Assembly: GCA_037102815.1 (NCBI GenBank) | Contig: BTPP01000002.1 | Location: 868,001-932,000, forward strand | Origin: Neurospora intermedia | Taxonomy: Eukaryota; Ascomycota; Sordariomycetes; Sordariales; Sordariaceae | DNA length: 64,000 nt | Direction: 5' to 3' | Shown here: in pieces, positions 54,410 through 64,000 of the stretch | How the letters are laid out: the number at the start of each line of letters is the position of its first letter | Position numbering within the stretch: position 1 is the first letter of the stretch | Notes under the pieces: generated by a model | Seen by the model: the letters and a program-made list of their open reading frames with translations, nothing else | Database searches by the model: none | What the model was told of the DNA's origin: nothing | Translations under genes and position numbers: made by a program

Positions 54410-56785
54410 TCACAACTCCCTCAACATCCCCTCCCTCTCCTCCCCTTCCTTCCCAACCTTCATACACAACTCGCGATTATTCTTCAAGGCCCACTTATCA
54501 TCGACAGGCCACCGCTTTTGCTCCTGTACGATCTCGGCTCCAAACCGCTCAAAGATTTCTGCTTCCGTCATTTGTACGTCTCCGTCTTCGTCTCTATTTT
54601 CATCCTCCTCCTCACCATCGATCTCCATCAAACAATTATTTCTAGTATCCCCACCGCCACCAGAGGCACCACCAGTGGCAGAAGCGGCAGCAGTAGTAGC
54701 ACCAGTAGGAGCACCACCAGTGGCAGCACCACCACCAGCAGCAAAATGCGCAACCGCCCTTCCCTCTCTAAAAGGATGTTTACCCCCAAAGTTAGGCGAC
54801 GGGCAGTTAGGCGCCGGACAGCAGAGAATGAAGTACTTGTCTTGGTTGATGGCGACGTCGTCAGCTGATCGAGCAAAGTGGGATTCGAGTTTGAAGGCCC
54901 AGTGGTGGCCCTTTTTGGCTAGGGAGCGCTTGATTGTTTGGCGCTCACGGGCGGCGGCAGGTTGTTTGGTTACTTTGGTGATGGTGGCTTTGTCGGTGTT
55001 GGGCTTGAGAGATGAAGGGCCGGGGGATGCGGATCTGGAGGGAGAAGTGGTGGTTGCTTTGCCTTTGCCCTTTAGGTCTTTTTTGGTGGGGATGGTGCCG
55101 CGGCCGGAGGTGGATGTGCTGGCGCTGTTGTTGGTGCTGGGTTTGTTGTTGTTGCTGCTGGCTTCCGCTGTGATGGAAGCAGCGGTGGTGGTGATAATGA
55201 CTTCGTCTTTGTGGTTGACATCCTCTGTGGTGGTTGGAGTAGGGACGTGAGTGGGAGTGTTAATCGCTTTTCCCTTTCCTTTGTCCAGTTGGACAGTGAT
55301 CTCCTCTTGGACGTTGTTGTTGTTGATGTTGTTGATGTTGAACTTGCTGTTCAATGCAGGCTCGGTTGAATCTGTGGCAGGTGAACTACGCCTGGAGAAT
55401 GGCTTGTTCTCCTTGTTGTCCCTCTTGCTCTTCGTGACTTTGTATCTGTTGCTTGTCACGGACGAAGCAACAGGAGAGGGAGATCTGGCAAGGGCTTTGC
55501 CCTTTCCCTTCAGATCTTTCTTGGAGGGAATCCCTCCAGATCCGCTGGCAGTGGTGGTTGTCTTGGTGGGAGCGTCACTGGCCTTGCTTTTGCCCTTTGC
55601 GTCCTTGATGCTGTTTCCTCCCGTCTTCTCGATGTCCGCCATGTCTTGCGTCTCCTTGATGTCGTTGGAAGTGACATCGTCAGCTACTGATCCGTTGATG
55701 CTGACGCTGTTGCTCTCCTCAGTTACGGCAGTGGTAGGGTCGAAGTTGACAACTTCGACATTGCTTGTTGCCTTGTTGCTTCCGACAATGGGCTGCTCCT
55801 CCGTGTCGTTCGAGGTAGGATCCCCAGAAACACTTGCGGCAGCGACGGCAGCGGAAGTCGAAGACGGACCAGGAGTAGAAGAAGCATCAGGAGGAGAAGA
55901 GGAGCTGCCCTGAAACTGCAACACGGACAAGTACACGGACTCATCCTCAGAGTCCGACTCTGGCTCAGGCTCGGGCGTGACGGCGCGCTGCTCGGGGCGG
56001 CTGGGACCAGGGGCTGATGGAGCAGCAGCAGCAAGAGCAGAACCACGGGCAAATTTGAGCATGGACACAGGCTTGATAAGGGGCAGCCTGTTCGTCTTCT
56101 TGACTGTCTGGGTGATTCTTTGGAGGGTTTTGGCAGAGAAAGGCTCAGGCAAAGGAGAGAGGGACTTGGCTCTGCCCTTTCCCTTGATGTTCTTCTTGGA
56201 GACGATGGACCCCGAGCCGGACTTGCTGTTGCCGCTCAATTTGGTTGGGGTTGTGGTGGTAGTAGTGGCAGTGTCGACGGCCTGATCTTTGCCCTTATCC
56301 TTCCTGTTGTTGACGTCCTCGCCCTGGGAATCACAAGAAGCAGAGGGAGACTCGGCCTCGAGCCCAGCAGTGGTTCCCTGCTGCTCAGAGCTCTCGCCGT
56401 CGACAGGAGCGGGTTTGGCGGCGACTTGGGTTTCGGGCAAGACAAGCTCCCTCAGTCTCTTTCTGGGTGCGGGCGTGACGGCAGCTTGGACAGCAGCCAT
56501 CCAAGCCGCGTTGGCTGGGGCAATCTCGACTTGAGCAAGAGCTTCGTGCGGCGCAGGCTGGTTGAGCGTGTTTCTGAGGCCCTTAACCCTCTCGTAGAAG
56601 CTCGTCAAAACGCCGAGAGCCTGAGCCGGCGTGGGCATGCCACCCAGACCGGCAAGCTCCTCCAACTGGGCTTGGTACTCCTGCTTGCACTCCCGAATCT
56701 TGTTGAGTGCTGACTCCCAAGCTTCCACAACCGCGTCCATCGCCTTTTGGACGGGATTGCCGATCACACGGTCGTTGTCGCTCAT
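54410..56785 (-). CDS. Low-complexity protein with triplicated KKDLKGKGKA module and C-terminal Cys/His motif
   Basis: 791 aa from the ATG at 56785 (MSDNDRVIGNPVQKAMDAV); the frame extends 40 codons further upstream to 56905, but that part crosses donor-like GTAAGT/GTACCAG sequence and looks like leader. The first 100 residues form a helical, Ala/Glu-rich N-terminus. Then come long Ser/Thr/Pro linkers containing three copies of a module: KGK-KA...TPT, a Gly/Ser stretch, SKK(D/N)(L/I)KGKG(K/R)A and SPSP (IVSKKNIKGKGRA, IPSKKDLKGKGKA, IPTKKDLKGKGKA). The C-terminal part has an ordered HHWAFKLESHF, ILCCPAPNCPSPNF, KHPFREGRAVAHF arrangement, a possible zinc-binding Cys/His motif, then acidic ELM-like DEDGDVQMTEAEIFERFGAEI. 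Probably nuclear; no family recognised. Confidence 0.75.
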   Translation of the reverse strand: MSDNDRVIGNPVQKAMDAVVEAWESALNKIRECKQEYQAQLEELAGLGGMPTPAQALGVLTSFYERVKGLRNTLNQPAPHEALAQVEIAPANAAWMAAVQAAVTPAPRKRLRELVLPETQVAAKPAPVDGESSEQQGTTAGLEAESPSASCDSQGEDVNNRKDKGKDQAVDTATTTTTTPTKLSGNSKSGSGSIVSKKNIKGKGRAKSLSPLPEPFSAKTLQRITQTVKKTNRLPLIKPVSMLKFARGSALAAAAPSAPGPSRPEQRAVTPEPEPESDSEDESVYLSVLQFQGSSSSPPDASSTPGPSSTSAAVAAASVSGDPTSNDTEEQPIVGSNKATSNVEVVNFDPTTAVTEESNSVSINGSVADDVTSNDIKETQDMADIEKTGGNSIKDAKGKSKASDAPTKTTTTASGSGGIPSKKDLKGKGKALARSPSPVASSVTSNRYKVTKSKRDNKENKPFSRRSSPATDSTEPALNSKFNINNINNNNVQEEITVQLDKGKGKAINTPTHVPTPTTTEDVNHKDEVIITTTAASITAEASSNNNKPSTNNSASTSTSGRGTIPTKKDLKGKGKATTTSPSRSASPGPSSLKPNTDKATITKVTKQPAAARERQTIKRSLAKKGHHWAFKLESHFARSADDVAINQDKYFILCCPAPNCPSPNFGGKHPFREGRAVAHFAAGGGAATGGAPTGATTAAASATGGASGGGGDTRNNCLMEIDGEEEDENRDEDGDVQMTEAEIFERFGAEIVQEQKRWPVDDKWALKNNRELCMKVGKEGEEREGMLREL

Positions 56786-57551
56786 GGTGAAGTTTTGGTT
56801 GGATGTCGATTTGAGTCTGGTACTGATCAGAATTAAATTTTTGATTTCGTGAAAGAAAAGCGACTTACTTGTTGGGTGAAAGGTTGACTCCTTGTCAATG
56901 TACAAATGTCAATGTGGGTGGTGATGTTGTGATGAAAGTTGAAGTTTGCTGCAGTTGGCAATTTGTTGACGAAGTTGTAAAGTTGAGTCTTCGAGACGAG
57001 TCAAAGATTTGAAATGAAAGATCTTATGCGGATGACAAGTGGATCCGCGTTCGCATTGAAATCGTGAACAATAGAAGTATCCTATTGTCAATCTTCCTGT
57101 TTCACCTTTTCTGATTTTGAATAGTTTGTCTGTACTCTGTGTTGAGTGGAACTGAAGGGAGTGGGTACCTCTACCAACTGTTGCCCGGAGACCACAAATG
57201 AAACCTGAATAAGGACTTCCAATTCATTGCTATTGTGCGATGGGACGAATCGACACTGACAGGACAAACGGTACCGTCGAGGGCTTTTCATCTGATGTCG
57301 ATATCTCAACACCACAATGCGTCCTGTCTTGGCACTTGCCACCGGTTTCGCCTGTGGTAATGCTATCGTTTTGCTTGTAAGTTTGAGACCACCATATACG
57401 ATACCGCGGTCCTTCTCTCCGCAAAGAAGAGACGACTAGCTAAAGCCTGACCAAAAAAAGGGTCTCTTGGTTCATTATTTGATCTTTAATCAGGCCTATT
57501 GAGTACTCCAGGTTGTGAAAATTGCCCGAATATCAACAGTTCATGATACCA
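56786..57551. other. Intergenic
   Basis: Leader and promoter of the repeat protein. Nothing else supported. Confidence 0.45.
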
Positions 57552-58034
57552 CTATTTTTGTGGTTCAAGGAATGCCGTTTCAAATTTGTGCCATGCCTCG
57601 TAATAAGCTGGAAGCACGTCGATTAAAGTATTGTTTGTGAGCACTTGATCCCGGTGACCATTCCTCGTGACGAGGGAACGGCATACGGGATAAACACCGA
57701 CGAGATAGGTACCTAGCAAGGCGGGAACATCGACGTCTCTGGTACTTAAGTTTCGATTTACCACTACCAGTGAATGGTCTATGTCTGTGTTGTAAAGTGA
57801 TCCACAAGTTTTCCCCGAAGTGAAATCTTGAGCGTACCACCCCTCGTCCTTAGGCAGAGGCAAGTATACGTAGTCACGTACCCATGAATTTGACAGAAAC
57901 CGGTAACGATTTTCCCCTAAACCATTAGCGACTTCGTAAGATTTCATACACACTCGACCTTTCCCTTGCGTCTTGTCCCCAAACTCCAAACCTTCGGGGT
58001 AATTGTCGCTGCTGGTGCATAATAATGCAGCGTT
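57552..58034 (-). pseudogene. Coding-like fragment or 3' exon of an unrecognised gene
   Basis: On the minus strand a frame stays open from about 58076 to the stop at 57552 and reads like a folded protein (NYPEGLEFGDKTQGKGRVCM, RFLSNSWVRDYVYLPLPKDE, IDHSLVVVNRNLSTRDVDVP). It has no suitable ATG near its beginning. A splice acceptor AGACAG ends at 58035, so this could be the last exon of a gene whose first exons I cannot find, or a truncated remnant. No family recognised. Codon use is ordinary and there are no internal stops over 160 codons. Confidence 0.4.
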
Positions 58035-58977
58035 CTGTCTTTGTAACGAATAAAGGACACTGCTCCTCGTTGGACCTCAAGGACCTTGTCCGAAAACTAT
58101 GGGGGGCTTGGAGTTTGGTTCATTGACTGTTCATCTGTGATCAAGGTCCTCACAAAAGAGAGACCGAACATTGGAAGTAGTATGGTGGAGTGTTCTGAGG
58201 ACCTTGTGAGATTCCAAGTGCGTGTAGGATACATTAAGGGGTGGTGCGCATAAAAGTAGTGTAGGGTTAACTTCATTCAAACCCTGGAAAGTCCGAGGAA
58301 ACACTCGATCATATCAAATCACATAACGGGTCTCATTGCGTATGCCTGGCCGGAGGACATGCTTCCACGGGATTCTCTCAGAGTTCTGAAGCCAAATCTG
58401 GGCATTTACATCTAATCTGCCGGTCGTTTCAAGCCGCAAGATATAAAGCCGGCGCTCCGGAATTCCGGATTAGACATTCAAGACCCGGTTACTCGATGAT
58501 TACAGAGAGATATGGCTTCGTAGTCGATATTTTCGGCAAACAATTGAGAGTAACCAGTAAGTTTCCAATGCGGGTGACTTCCAGCCTATCGAAGACAGCC
58601 CAGGCGTAGACTCATTCCTGCAGTTGTATAAATCTGCATTCAGTGGAGGGAGCGGTCGTACAACTGTGCCAAATCCACCAACGCTTGTGTGCGTGATGCA
58701 GCTGTTAAGAGTCTCAGTGGCTGAGCACGACGCCATGGCAACAAGTTGCTGCGAGAGTAGTTGACGTGGGCTGTCAATTGACTGTGGAAAGGACTCTGAG
58801 AGGTCGAAAACATGAATTATACAGCACCGAGTTGGCCTATCAGCCAGAACCATGTCAGGTATCGCTTGTGTCACCACACTTGTTGCCGGAACGAGGCGGT
58901 GCGCATCGGCAATTGTTATCTCCGGGCTTCGCGAGATGGGTGAATGAAATTAACGGTGTGGCCAGCCTTGTCAATCA
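58035..58977. other. Intergenic
   Basis: No recognisable exon was found for the fragment on its upstream side. A 125-codon minus frame at 58.5-58.9 kb has no domain. Nothing called. Confidence 0.4.
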
Positions 58978-60807
58978 CTACTCAAAATCTCTCTCCTCAG
59001 CATCCCTCTCCCTCACCAACTCCTCCGCATCAAACACAATTTCCACCATGACTGTATCCTTGCACGGCTCCCCCTTGGGAGTCTGGAACCTCGTCCGCGC
59101 CGACACGATTGTGTTCTCACAGCGATGATAATGCGGATAATTACCCACCAAGGTCTCCTGGTTTGCCATGGCCAGCACCTGTTTGGCATTCGTTCGGTTG
59201 TTGTAGAACTCCCGTGTTGGGGAAACTTTGCATGCCCATCCTAGATCTTGAGTTCCCCCAGTACTTGTTGTAGTTTTTAGGGACGTGGTGCTTGTGGTGG
59301 TGTCGCTGGCTGTGCTGCTGGTCGTGGCTACGAAAGCGAGGTATACACCGACGCATTTGGATGGATCGTCGTCGGAGAGGCTCTCGTTCTTGAACACAAC
59401 TAACCCGCTGCATATGTGCATTTCTTCTTGTTTTTGGGAAGAGTCAGGGTCGGAGGAGCGAACGTATCGGGAGGTAGGGATGAAGAAGCTTATGTCGTCG
59501 CGGAGGTCCTGCCTCGGCAATGCGGTATGCAGTCGGTACCCAGCCATGCCCCGGGGAAAAGTGATCATGAACCCATGATCGGGCTGGGGATAGACTTGAA
59601 ACCCCTTCATGGCTACGTCAATCTCGCGGCCATAGGCAGAGTAGACACGCCCGAAGTAGGAGATGTAGTAGCTCGTTTCGGAGCGAGGGGTTAGATCGAG
59701 GACACCTGCTGCCGCGCCCAGATTCTCGGTGGAGTTCAGTGTATATGGGGCATCGATCTTGCGGCTAATCAGGCTGATGGGTATACGGGCGCGCATGAAT
59801 TGGTTGTCTTTTCCGAAGAGGGGCAAGCAGATTTGAGAGCGCTGCATGTTGTTTTCGGTGTCAACTTCAACGCAATTGAAGACGGCGAGGACCCAGTAAG
59901 GGGAAAGGGTTTGTATAAGCGGGGTGGTCATGGCTAGGCCGGCGTTCGTCATGGAGAAGGGTAGTGTGAGATGCCGGCCATAGTTGGGATGGATGCAGCC
60001 CCCTTTGGCGAAGGCGGAGGGATGGTGGGCAAAGAGGGTGTTTTCGGAGAGGTTGGTTTCAAAGGCAAGGATGCTGTGGTCATCGGACACCTTGATGATC
60101 TCTTCCTGAAGTCTCATAAAGGCCTTTGGTCCTTCCCCGTACAGCAAGGGCATGTTGATGCCGAAGATGCCAAGCAGGCAGTAAGCCAAATCTTCCACAC
60201 GGGTTGTCTCTCGCTTGGCGGCCCAGGTCATGCGCTGGGCAATGCTGTAGTCGCGCAACCGCTTCTCCTTCTTCAGACATGCGGCGTCAATGCCGGTAAT
60301 GGTAGAGATGAGAACAGCGAGGGCCTTCTTGGCGCCCAGGACCTCCCAGTCCTTTGTGAAGAAGTGTACATTTTCGGGGGCGATAAGCTCTTGCAGGGTC
60401 CAGCCGCGGGTAAACCACCTGCTTTTGCGAAGCGAATCGAAGGTATCGTCATTGGCCTTTGTACCAGACGCAGCAACATCGGAGAGGTAGACGTAGCATA
60501 TCGTGGCCTTCTCGTACCAGGTATACATGGAATTGATGGCTTCTGATAGCTCGGCCGAACTGGATTTGTCGATACACACCGTGTCCACCCACACATAGTC
60601 GAGACCATCCCGGCGAGCCTGCCTGCAAGTTGCGAGAATTTTGTGAAAGCCGGGGCGATGTTTGTGCGTCAATCGGGTCCATTTGTTGGTCCATTTCTGG
60701 AAAGTTGCCTCCTTTGCAAGCCATGTGTGCGATAGAATGGCATATTTCGGGATGCTTGTGCCCGTAAAGTACTCGATCTCAAGGGTATGGGCATTGATGA
60801 GACGCAT
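58978..60807 (-). CDS. HET-domain protein (heterokaryon incompatibility)
   Basis: Single exon, 609 aa from MRLINAHTLE; the frame is open 50 codons further upstream, but HET proteins of this class start MRLL/MRLIN, so the ATG at 60807 is preferred. The N-terminal HET domain is complete: KYAILSHTW, LDYVWVDTVCIDKSSSAELS, AINSMYTWYEKATICYVYLS and SRWFTRGWTLQELIAP, followed by the common YCLLGIFGINMPLLYGEG. HET domains are TIR-related and, when triggered, cause cell death after fusion of unlike strains. No NACHT, WD40 or ankyrin part follows; the rest (about 350 residues) is a unique domain with no recognised motif. Whether it acts in incompatibility is unproven. Its specificity partner is not identifiable here. 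Confidence 0.92.
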   Translation of the reverse strand: MRLINAHTLEIEYFTGTSIPKYAILSHTWLAKEATFQKWTNKWTRLTHKHRPGFHKILATCRQARRDGLDYVWVDTVCIDKSSSAELSEAINSMYTWYEKATICYVYLSDVAASGTKANDDTFDSLRKSRWFTRGWTLQELIAPENVHFFTKDWEVLGAKKALAVLISTITGIDAACLKKEKRLRDYSIAQRMTWAAKRETTRVEDLAYCLLGIFGINMPLLYGEGPKAFMRLQEEIIKVSDDHSILAFETNLSENTLFAHHPSAFAKGGCIHPNYGRHLTLPFSMTNAGLAMTTPLIQTLSPYWVLAVFNCVEVDTENNMQRSQICLPLFGKDNQFMRARIPISLISRKIDAPYTLNSTENLGAAAGVLDLTPRSETSYYISYFGRVYSAYGREIDVAMKGFQVYPQPDHGFMITFPRGMAGYRLHTALPRQDLRDDISFFIPTSRYVRSSDPDSSQKQEEMHICSGLVVFKNESLSDDDPSKCVGVYLAFVATTSSTASDTTTSTTSLKTTTSTGGTQDLGWACKVSPTREFYNNRTNAKQVLAMANQETLVGNYPHYHRCENTIVSARTRFQTPKGEPCKDTVMVEIVFDAEELVRERDAEERDFE

Positions 60808-61192
60808 TGTTGGGAGAGAGCTCTGACTACCTCGAGGTGTCTCATGGCCTGGTTTTTTGACGCGGCGGCTAATTTGGCGTTTCCGGTAACCGAGTCGAAC
60901 TGTCAAAGGCGCAGTTACGATGTGGTCTAGACATAGTCGAGGATTAATAAGTTGCAATTTGATCCATTGGGACAGTCTGGAGACGATGGGAGGGACGGGG
61001 TGTCAGCTCGGTGATGCGCCAATCTCATTTTGGCATCGTGGCAGTGTCCTGCTCAGCCTGGCTGGGATGGGGTCGGCAGTGAGTTCACCGAGGATTCGAC
61101 ATTGCCATCGCCTGCACACAGAGAACAGGCAACTATTATTATCGGACCGATCGTACACGATATCACTTCCTTGTGGACAATGACAAGGAAGA
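60808..61192. other. Intergenic HET-NIF3-like
   Basis: About 385 bp between two genes on the minus strand: HET promoter and 3' flank of the NIF3-like gene. Nothing else seen. Confidence 0.5.
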
Positions 61193-61637
61193 TCAGAAAT
61201 CCTCCAGCTTGTAGACGGCATACGATGGCTCCTCGTAGGGGTGTGCTCTGTCAGGGTTGCTGTTAGCTGATGCCCACTGGCAAACGACCATGATAGCGGT
61301 TATTGTTAGTGCCTCCCACTGGCTGAATCAATGGAACTTGCCTTTTGAGAGCCTCGACAGCTTTCCTGGCCGTCTCCTCGCTATCACACAACATCTCGAC
61401 TCTGAGCTCTTCAATCTTTTCCAGGACGCCGACCGCGCCGGTGTGAGGGTTGGCGGCGCCGACGGGTCGAAATTGGCCGGTGCCGGTGGCAGTCCAGCAA
61501 CATTCGCTGTAGTTGGGATAGCGGCCGGCGCCAGCAGCAAAGACGGCCTGCTTGACCGTGTCCACAAACTGCGGCTCGGCGTGGAAGACGAGGGTGTATC
61601 TAGCGGGACGAGAAGCACGAGAGACGAAGGCGCCCAT
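61193..61637 (-). CDS. NIF3/YqfO-like small domain protein with GC-AG intron
   Basis: Two exons, 61637-61342 and 61247-61193, 116 aa. Exon 1 encodes MGAFVSRASRPARYTLVFHA and the YqfO/NIF3 insert-type domain: GAGRYPNYSECCWTATGTGQ, FRPV, NPHTG, then VEMLCDSEETARKAVEALK. The unspliced frame gives an unrelated end, but splicing from AAAAG|GCAAGT to CTGACAG|A completes RAHPYEEPSYAVYKLEDF, the canonical family ending. The donor is therefore GC rather than GT, with a branch-like GCTAAC and CTGAC before the acceptor. The domain occurs in bacterial YqfO and as stand-alone eukaryotic proteins; its function is unclear. The frame extends upstream of the ATG but without another ATG. Confidence 0.85.
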
Positions 61638-63283
61638 ATTCAGCGATGTCTGATGTACGAGCAGTTCACGGAGGTCCGGTGTGATTTGACGACGACGAGA
61701 TGTCGAATGTTCAACGAAGATCTGCACTGAAAGTCTTGATGTTCAGTTTACAGCGCTGTTTGTAGCGCGACGCCCAGACCAGCATGTTCTTGTTCGAGTG
61801 GGGTTGATGGCAGGTGTCAGGCGGGGGTCCACAGCTTTGGCAATCGGCACGGGCCGTCAGGCACAAACAGTGCAGACAAAGCTCCCCTCGTTTGCCAAGC
61901 GGATTTTGCCTCTCTCGCTCGGCAGCCATCTTTGGTCTGGTGGATGTCTTTCTTCCCAAACACAACCCGTCACAAATTCCCAGCCCATTTCTCGTATCCA
62001 AGACATTCATTGCAACCACACCCGATATGGCCGTTGACCATGGCTGAGGCTGAAGCCACAGACAACCGCAAACGCTGAAGGGGGAGGACTATTGCTGATA
62101 AACACAGGGCATGGCTTCAATAGTCAACATCAATGCCCTCTCCCGTCTGTCTCTTCCCGTACGGCCGGAGAATCCACTCCTCTTCCTGTCCCGATGCCGA
62201 TGCCCAGATTCGAGGGTGTCCGATCGACATCAAGACAAGGACAACCCTGAAGACAAGATGGCCAGTGTCCACTGTTTGCGCTCGGCAGTGGGGATCCTGA
62301 GCTTAATTCAACTACACCTTGTTGGCCTCCACCATCGTGACCCATCGGCGGGCAGCAAATGTCTCACGATACCGTCAGCAATCCGTGTTCTCACCGTTCT
62401 GTTTCTTTTATATCTCGAACTACTGTACACATATCCTTATATTGGCTTCAAAGAAGATGACATTCCCTGTTCATGCCAATGAGTACGGTTGGTGACAAGC
62501 CACCACCAAGCCACCTTCATGGTCTCTTGTCTTGACGCCGGTTGGAAAAAGTCACGAGACTGAATGAGATCGCATGAGTGGTGACCAGTCAAACAAACAG
62601 GGTCAGCCCCCGCATTCCCCAGTTTTGGTCTCCAGATTCTGTCGTTTCTTTTCCATCACATCGGTTCGTCATCACTTGCATAGTTGCAAATTAATTCTCC
62701 TACCCACGAATCACACCTTGTCTGGCTTCGATCCGCGGCATTTGCACTTGCACGAGCCCAAAGCTCCCATCACGAGCACCATTGCATCCTGGCTTCCACA
62801 CCCTCTTGTATGCCCTGAAAGCGGCGCTCATTGGTCGAAGAAATGTTAACATGCAGGGGAGCCAAACTGTTTTCATCAAAGGTCGTCTGCAATTCAGGGA
62901 AGGAGTGGTGTTCGCAAGCAATGACGCCCGCTCGCCAATTCATCAATCCTTGGTAGACAATGTCTGATGCTACCCTGGTCATCCGAGTCATCATGTCTTT
63001 TTCCTGTGGTTAAGCAGGCCGCCCCATCACAAATATCTTGCCGACGTCACATCACCTGATCCAGAACATAGAGGTACCCAACAGCAATACCTGCTTGCAA
63101 GTACCACTGGTTTTGCATTTTTCAGTGTGTTTCCTAAGATCACCTTACTACCCCTGATTTTGATGTATAATAACATAGCCATCCACTCTTTCACGAAATC
63201 AGGGTCGACCCAGACACTTTCCCAAGATTTCTTCCATGTCTTCTTCACCAGAGTGTTTTACACACGAATGGCAAACAGCTACA
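61638..63283. other. Intergenic, no supported gene
   Basis: Between divergent genes (minus-strand NIF3-like and the plus-strand gene at the right edge). Short frames only. Confidence 0.45.
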
Positions 63284-64000
63284 ATGGCACAGCCGCAAGT
63301 CAGACGCAGAACAAGTCTTCACGACAAGCTCAAAATATGGCAAAAGCCTTTACCCCTCCTGGATACCGTGCCCGACAATGAGGAAGAAAGACCGCGTTCC
63401 AGCTACCAGCCTAAACATGCTGCTGCCGACTTCTCTCGCTTGACAACTACACCACCACCCTCGATTCTCAACGTATGCCGGCCACAAATCACAGAGTCCG
63501 AGACAAGTCAGATATCCCCTTCACAAACACGGCGAGACTACCGTCGCCCAGAATCGGCAAACCCTCTGGCCGAGATGCGATTCCGCGGTCAACGACGGGA
63601 CATGGCATCCGCATCTTCGCAACGGGAGCACGCAAAGCCAGCCCATCCACCAAGAAAACCACCACAGACTGTCACGAGACCGGTTCCTCTCACCGACTAC
63701 GAGCTTTTCCTCGCACGAGCAGAACTCGAAGAGAGAGCACATCGGGACTTTTTACAGACTATGGATGCCCAGCTACATGACGGTCTCCATGATCTCATTA
63801 GGCCAGACCCTCATCAGCAGTTTGCCTCGCTGTCTCCTACGAGGCTAAGCGCAGGTTCGACCGCCGTGGCTGGGATAAGTCGGACAACGACCGGCAACAA
63901 GAGTCGTGAAAGCCGCACCAGCTGGGCACCCAGTACTGCAACCGGCGGCACGGCGGCAGAGATTCTTGCGTCCCAACGAGACAAAGGAACTCTAGGAACG
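63284..64000 (+). CDS. 5' part of an unknown gene running off the right edge
   Basis: From the ATG at 63284 (MAQPQVRRRTSLHDKLKIWQ) a frame stays open for 239 codons to the window end. It is mostly polar and probably disordered (Pro/Ser/Arg-rich) with one helical, charged segment, DYELFLARAELEERAHRDFL, around nt 63695-63755 that looks like the ordered core. No domain recognised. The first residues lack a signal peptide. The ATG is chosen because it precedes the protein-like frame; an earlier ATG at 63269 is in another frame and stops early. The C-terminus is outside the window, so length and function cannot be judged. Confidence 0.6.
   Translation, partial: MAQPQVRRRTSLHDKLKIWQKPLPLLDTVPDNEEERPRSSYQPKHAAADFSRLTTTPPPSILNVCRPQITESETSQISPSQTRRDYRRPESANPLAEMRFRGQRRDMASASSQREHAKPAHPPRKPPQTVTRPVPLTDYELFLARAELEERAHRDFLQTMDAQLHDGLHDLIRPDPHQQFASLSPTRLSAGSTAVAGISRTTTGNKSRESRTSWAPSTATGGTAAEILASQRDKGTLGT

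Noticed and set aside
1-64000. A secondary-metabolite gene cluster around the methyltransferases
   Set aside because: No polyketide or peptide synthase, terpene cyclase, P450 or cluster regulator is visible in the window.

Overview
This window is nuclear DNA of a filamentous ascomycete, most likely Sordariomycetes and probably close to the Sordariales (Neurospora/Sordaria type). The reasons are short spliceosomal introns with GT-AG ends and CTAAC/CTGAC branch sites, C/G-ending codons in the housekeeping genes, a HET-domain gene, LaeA/UMTA-type methyltransferases, and a transposon copy decayed to AT-rich sequence with stop codons, as repeat-induced point mutation (RIP) produces. No virus, CRISPR array, operon, rRNA or tRNA was seen. 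The organism assignment is inference.

Layout. 1-10 kb: three diverged paralogs of a fungal DEDD 3'-5' exonuclease-like family (Gfd2/YDR514C-like), all on the minus strand; between the second and third lies a 650-bp element with 42-bp terminal inverted repeats and a perfect 8-bp target duplication. 10.4-12.0 kb: a RIP-decayed Tc1/mariner element ending about 350 bp before the next gene. 12-18 kb: two housekeeping genes, the ER P5A-type ATPase (Spf1) and mitochondrial malate dehydrogenase. 19-29 kb: two small secreted-protein genes, a CPA-type Na+/H+ antiporter and a secreted sedolisin protease with an odd insertion.

31.7-53.1 kb: the main feature, six tandem paralogous SAM-dependent methyltransferases (called MT1-MT6 here), all on the plus strand. 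A mitochondrial-type small protein and a metallo-beta-lactamase-fold protein lie on the minus strand between MT4 and MT5. The six genes share a protein plan but differ by exact intron gains and losses. All six carry a related TGCG...CAGTG box 163-222 bp before the ATG, and upstream GGTTACCG-type blocks are shared. The array therefore looks like repeated duplication of whole gene-plus-promoter units, and the copies may be co-regulated.

54-64 kb: a large low-complexity protein with a triplicated lysine/glycine motif, a gene fragment, a HET-domain gene, a small NIF3/YqfO-like protein whose C-terminus is reached only through a GC-AG intron, and a gene running off the right edge. Exon boundaries were read by eye from splice signals, frame and paralog comparison; no alignment or expression data were available.
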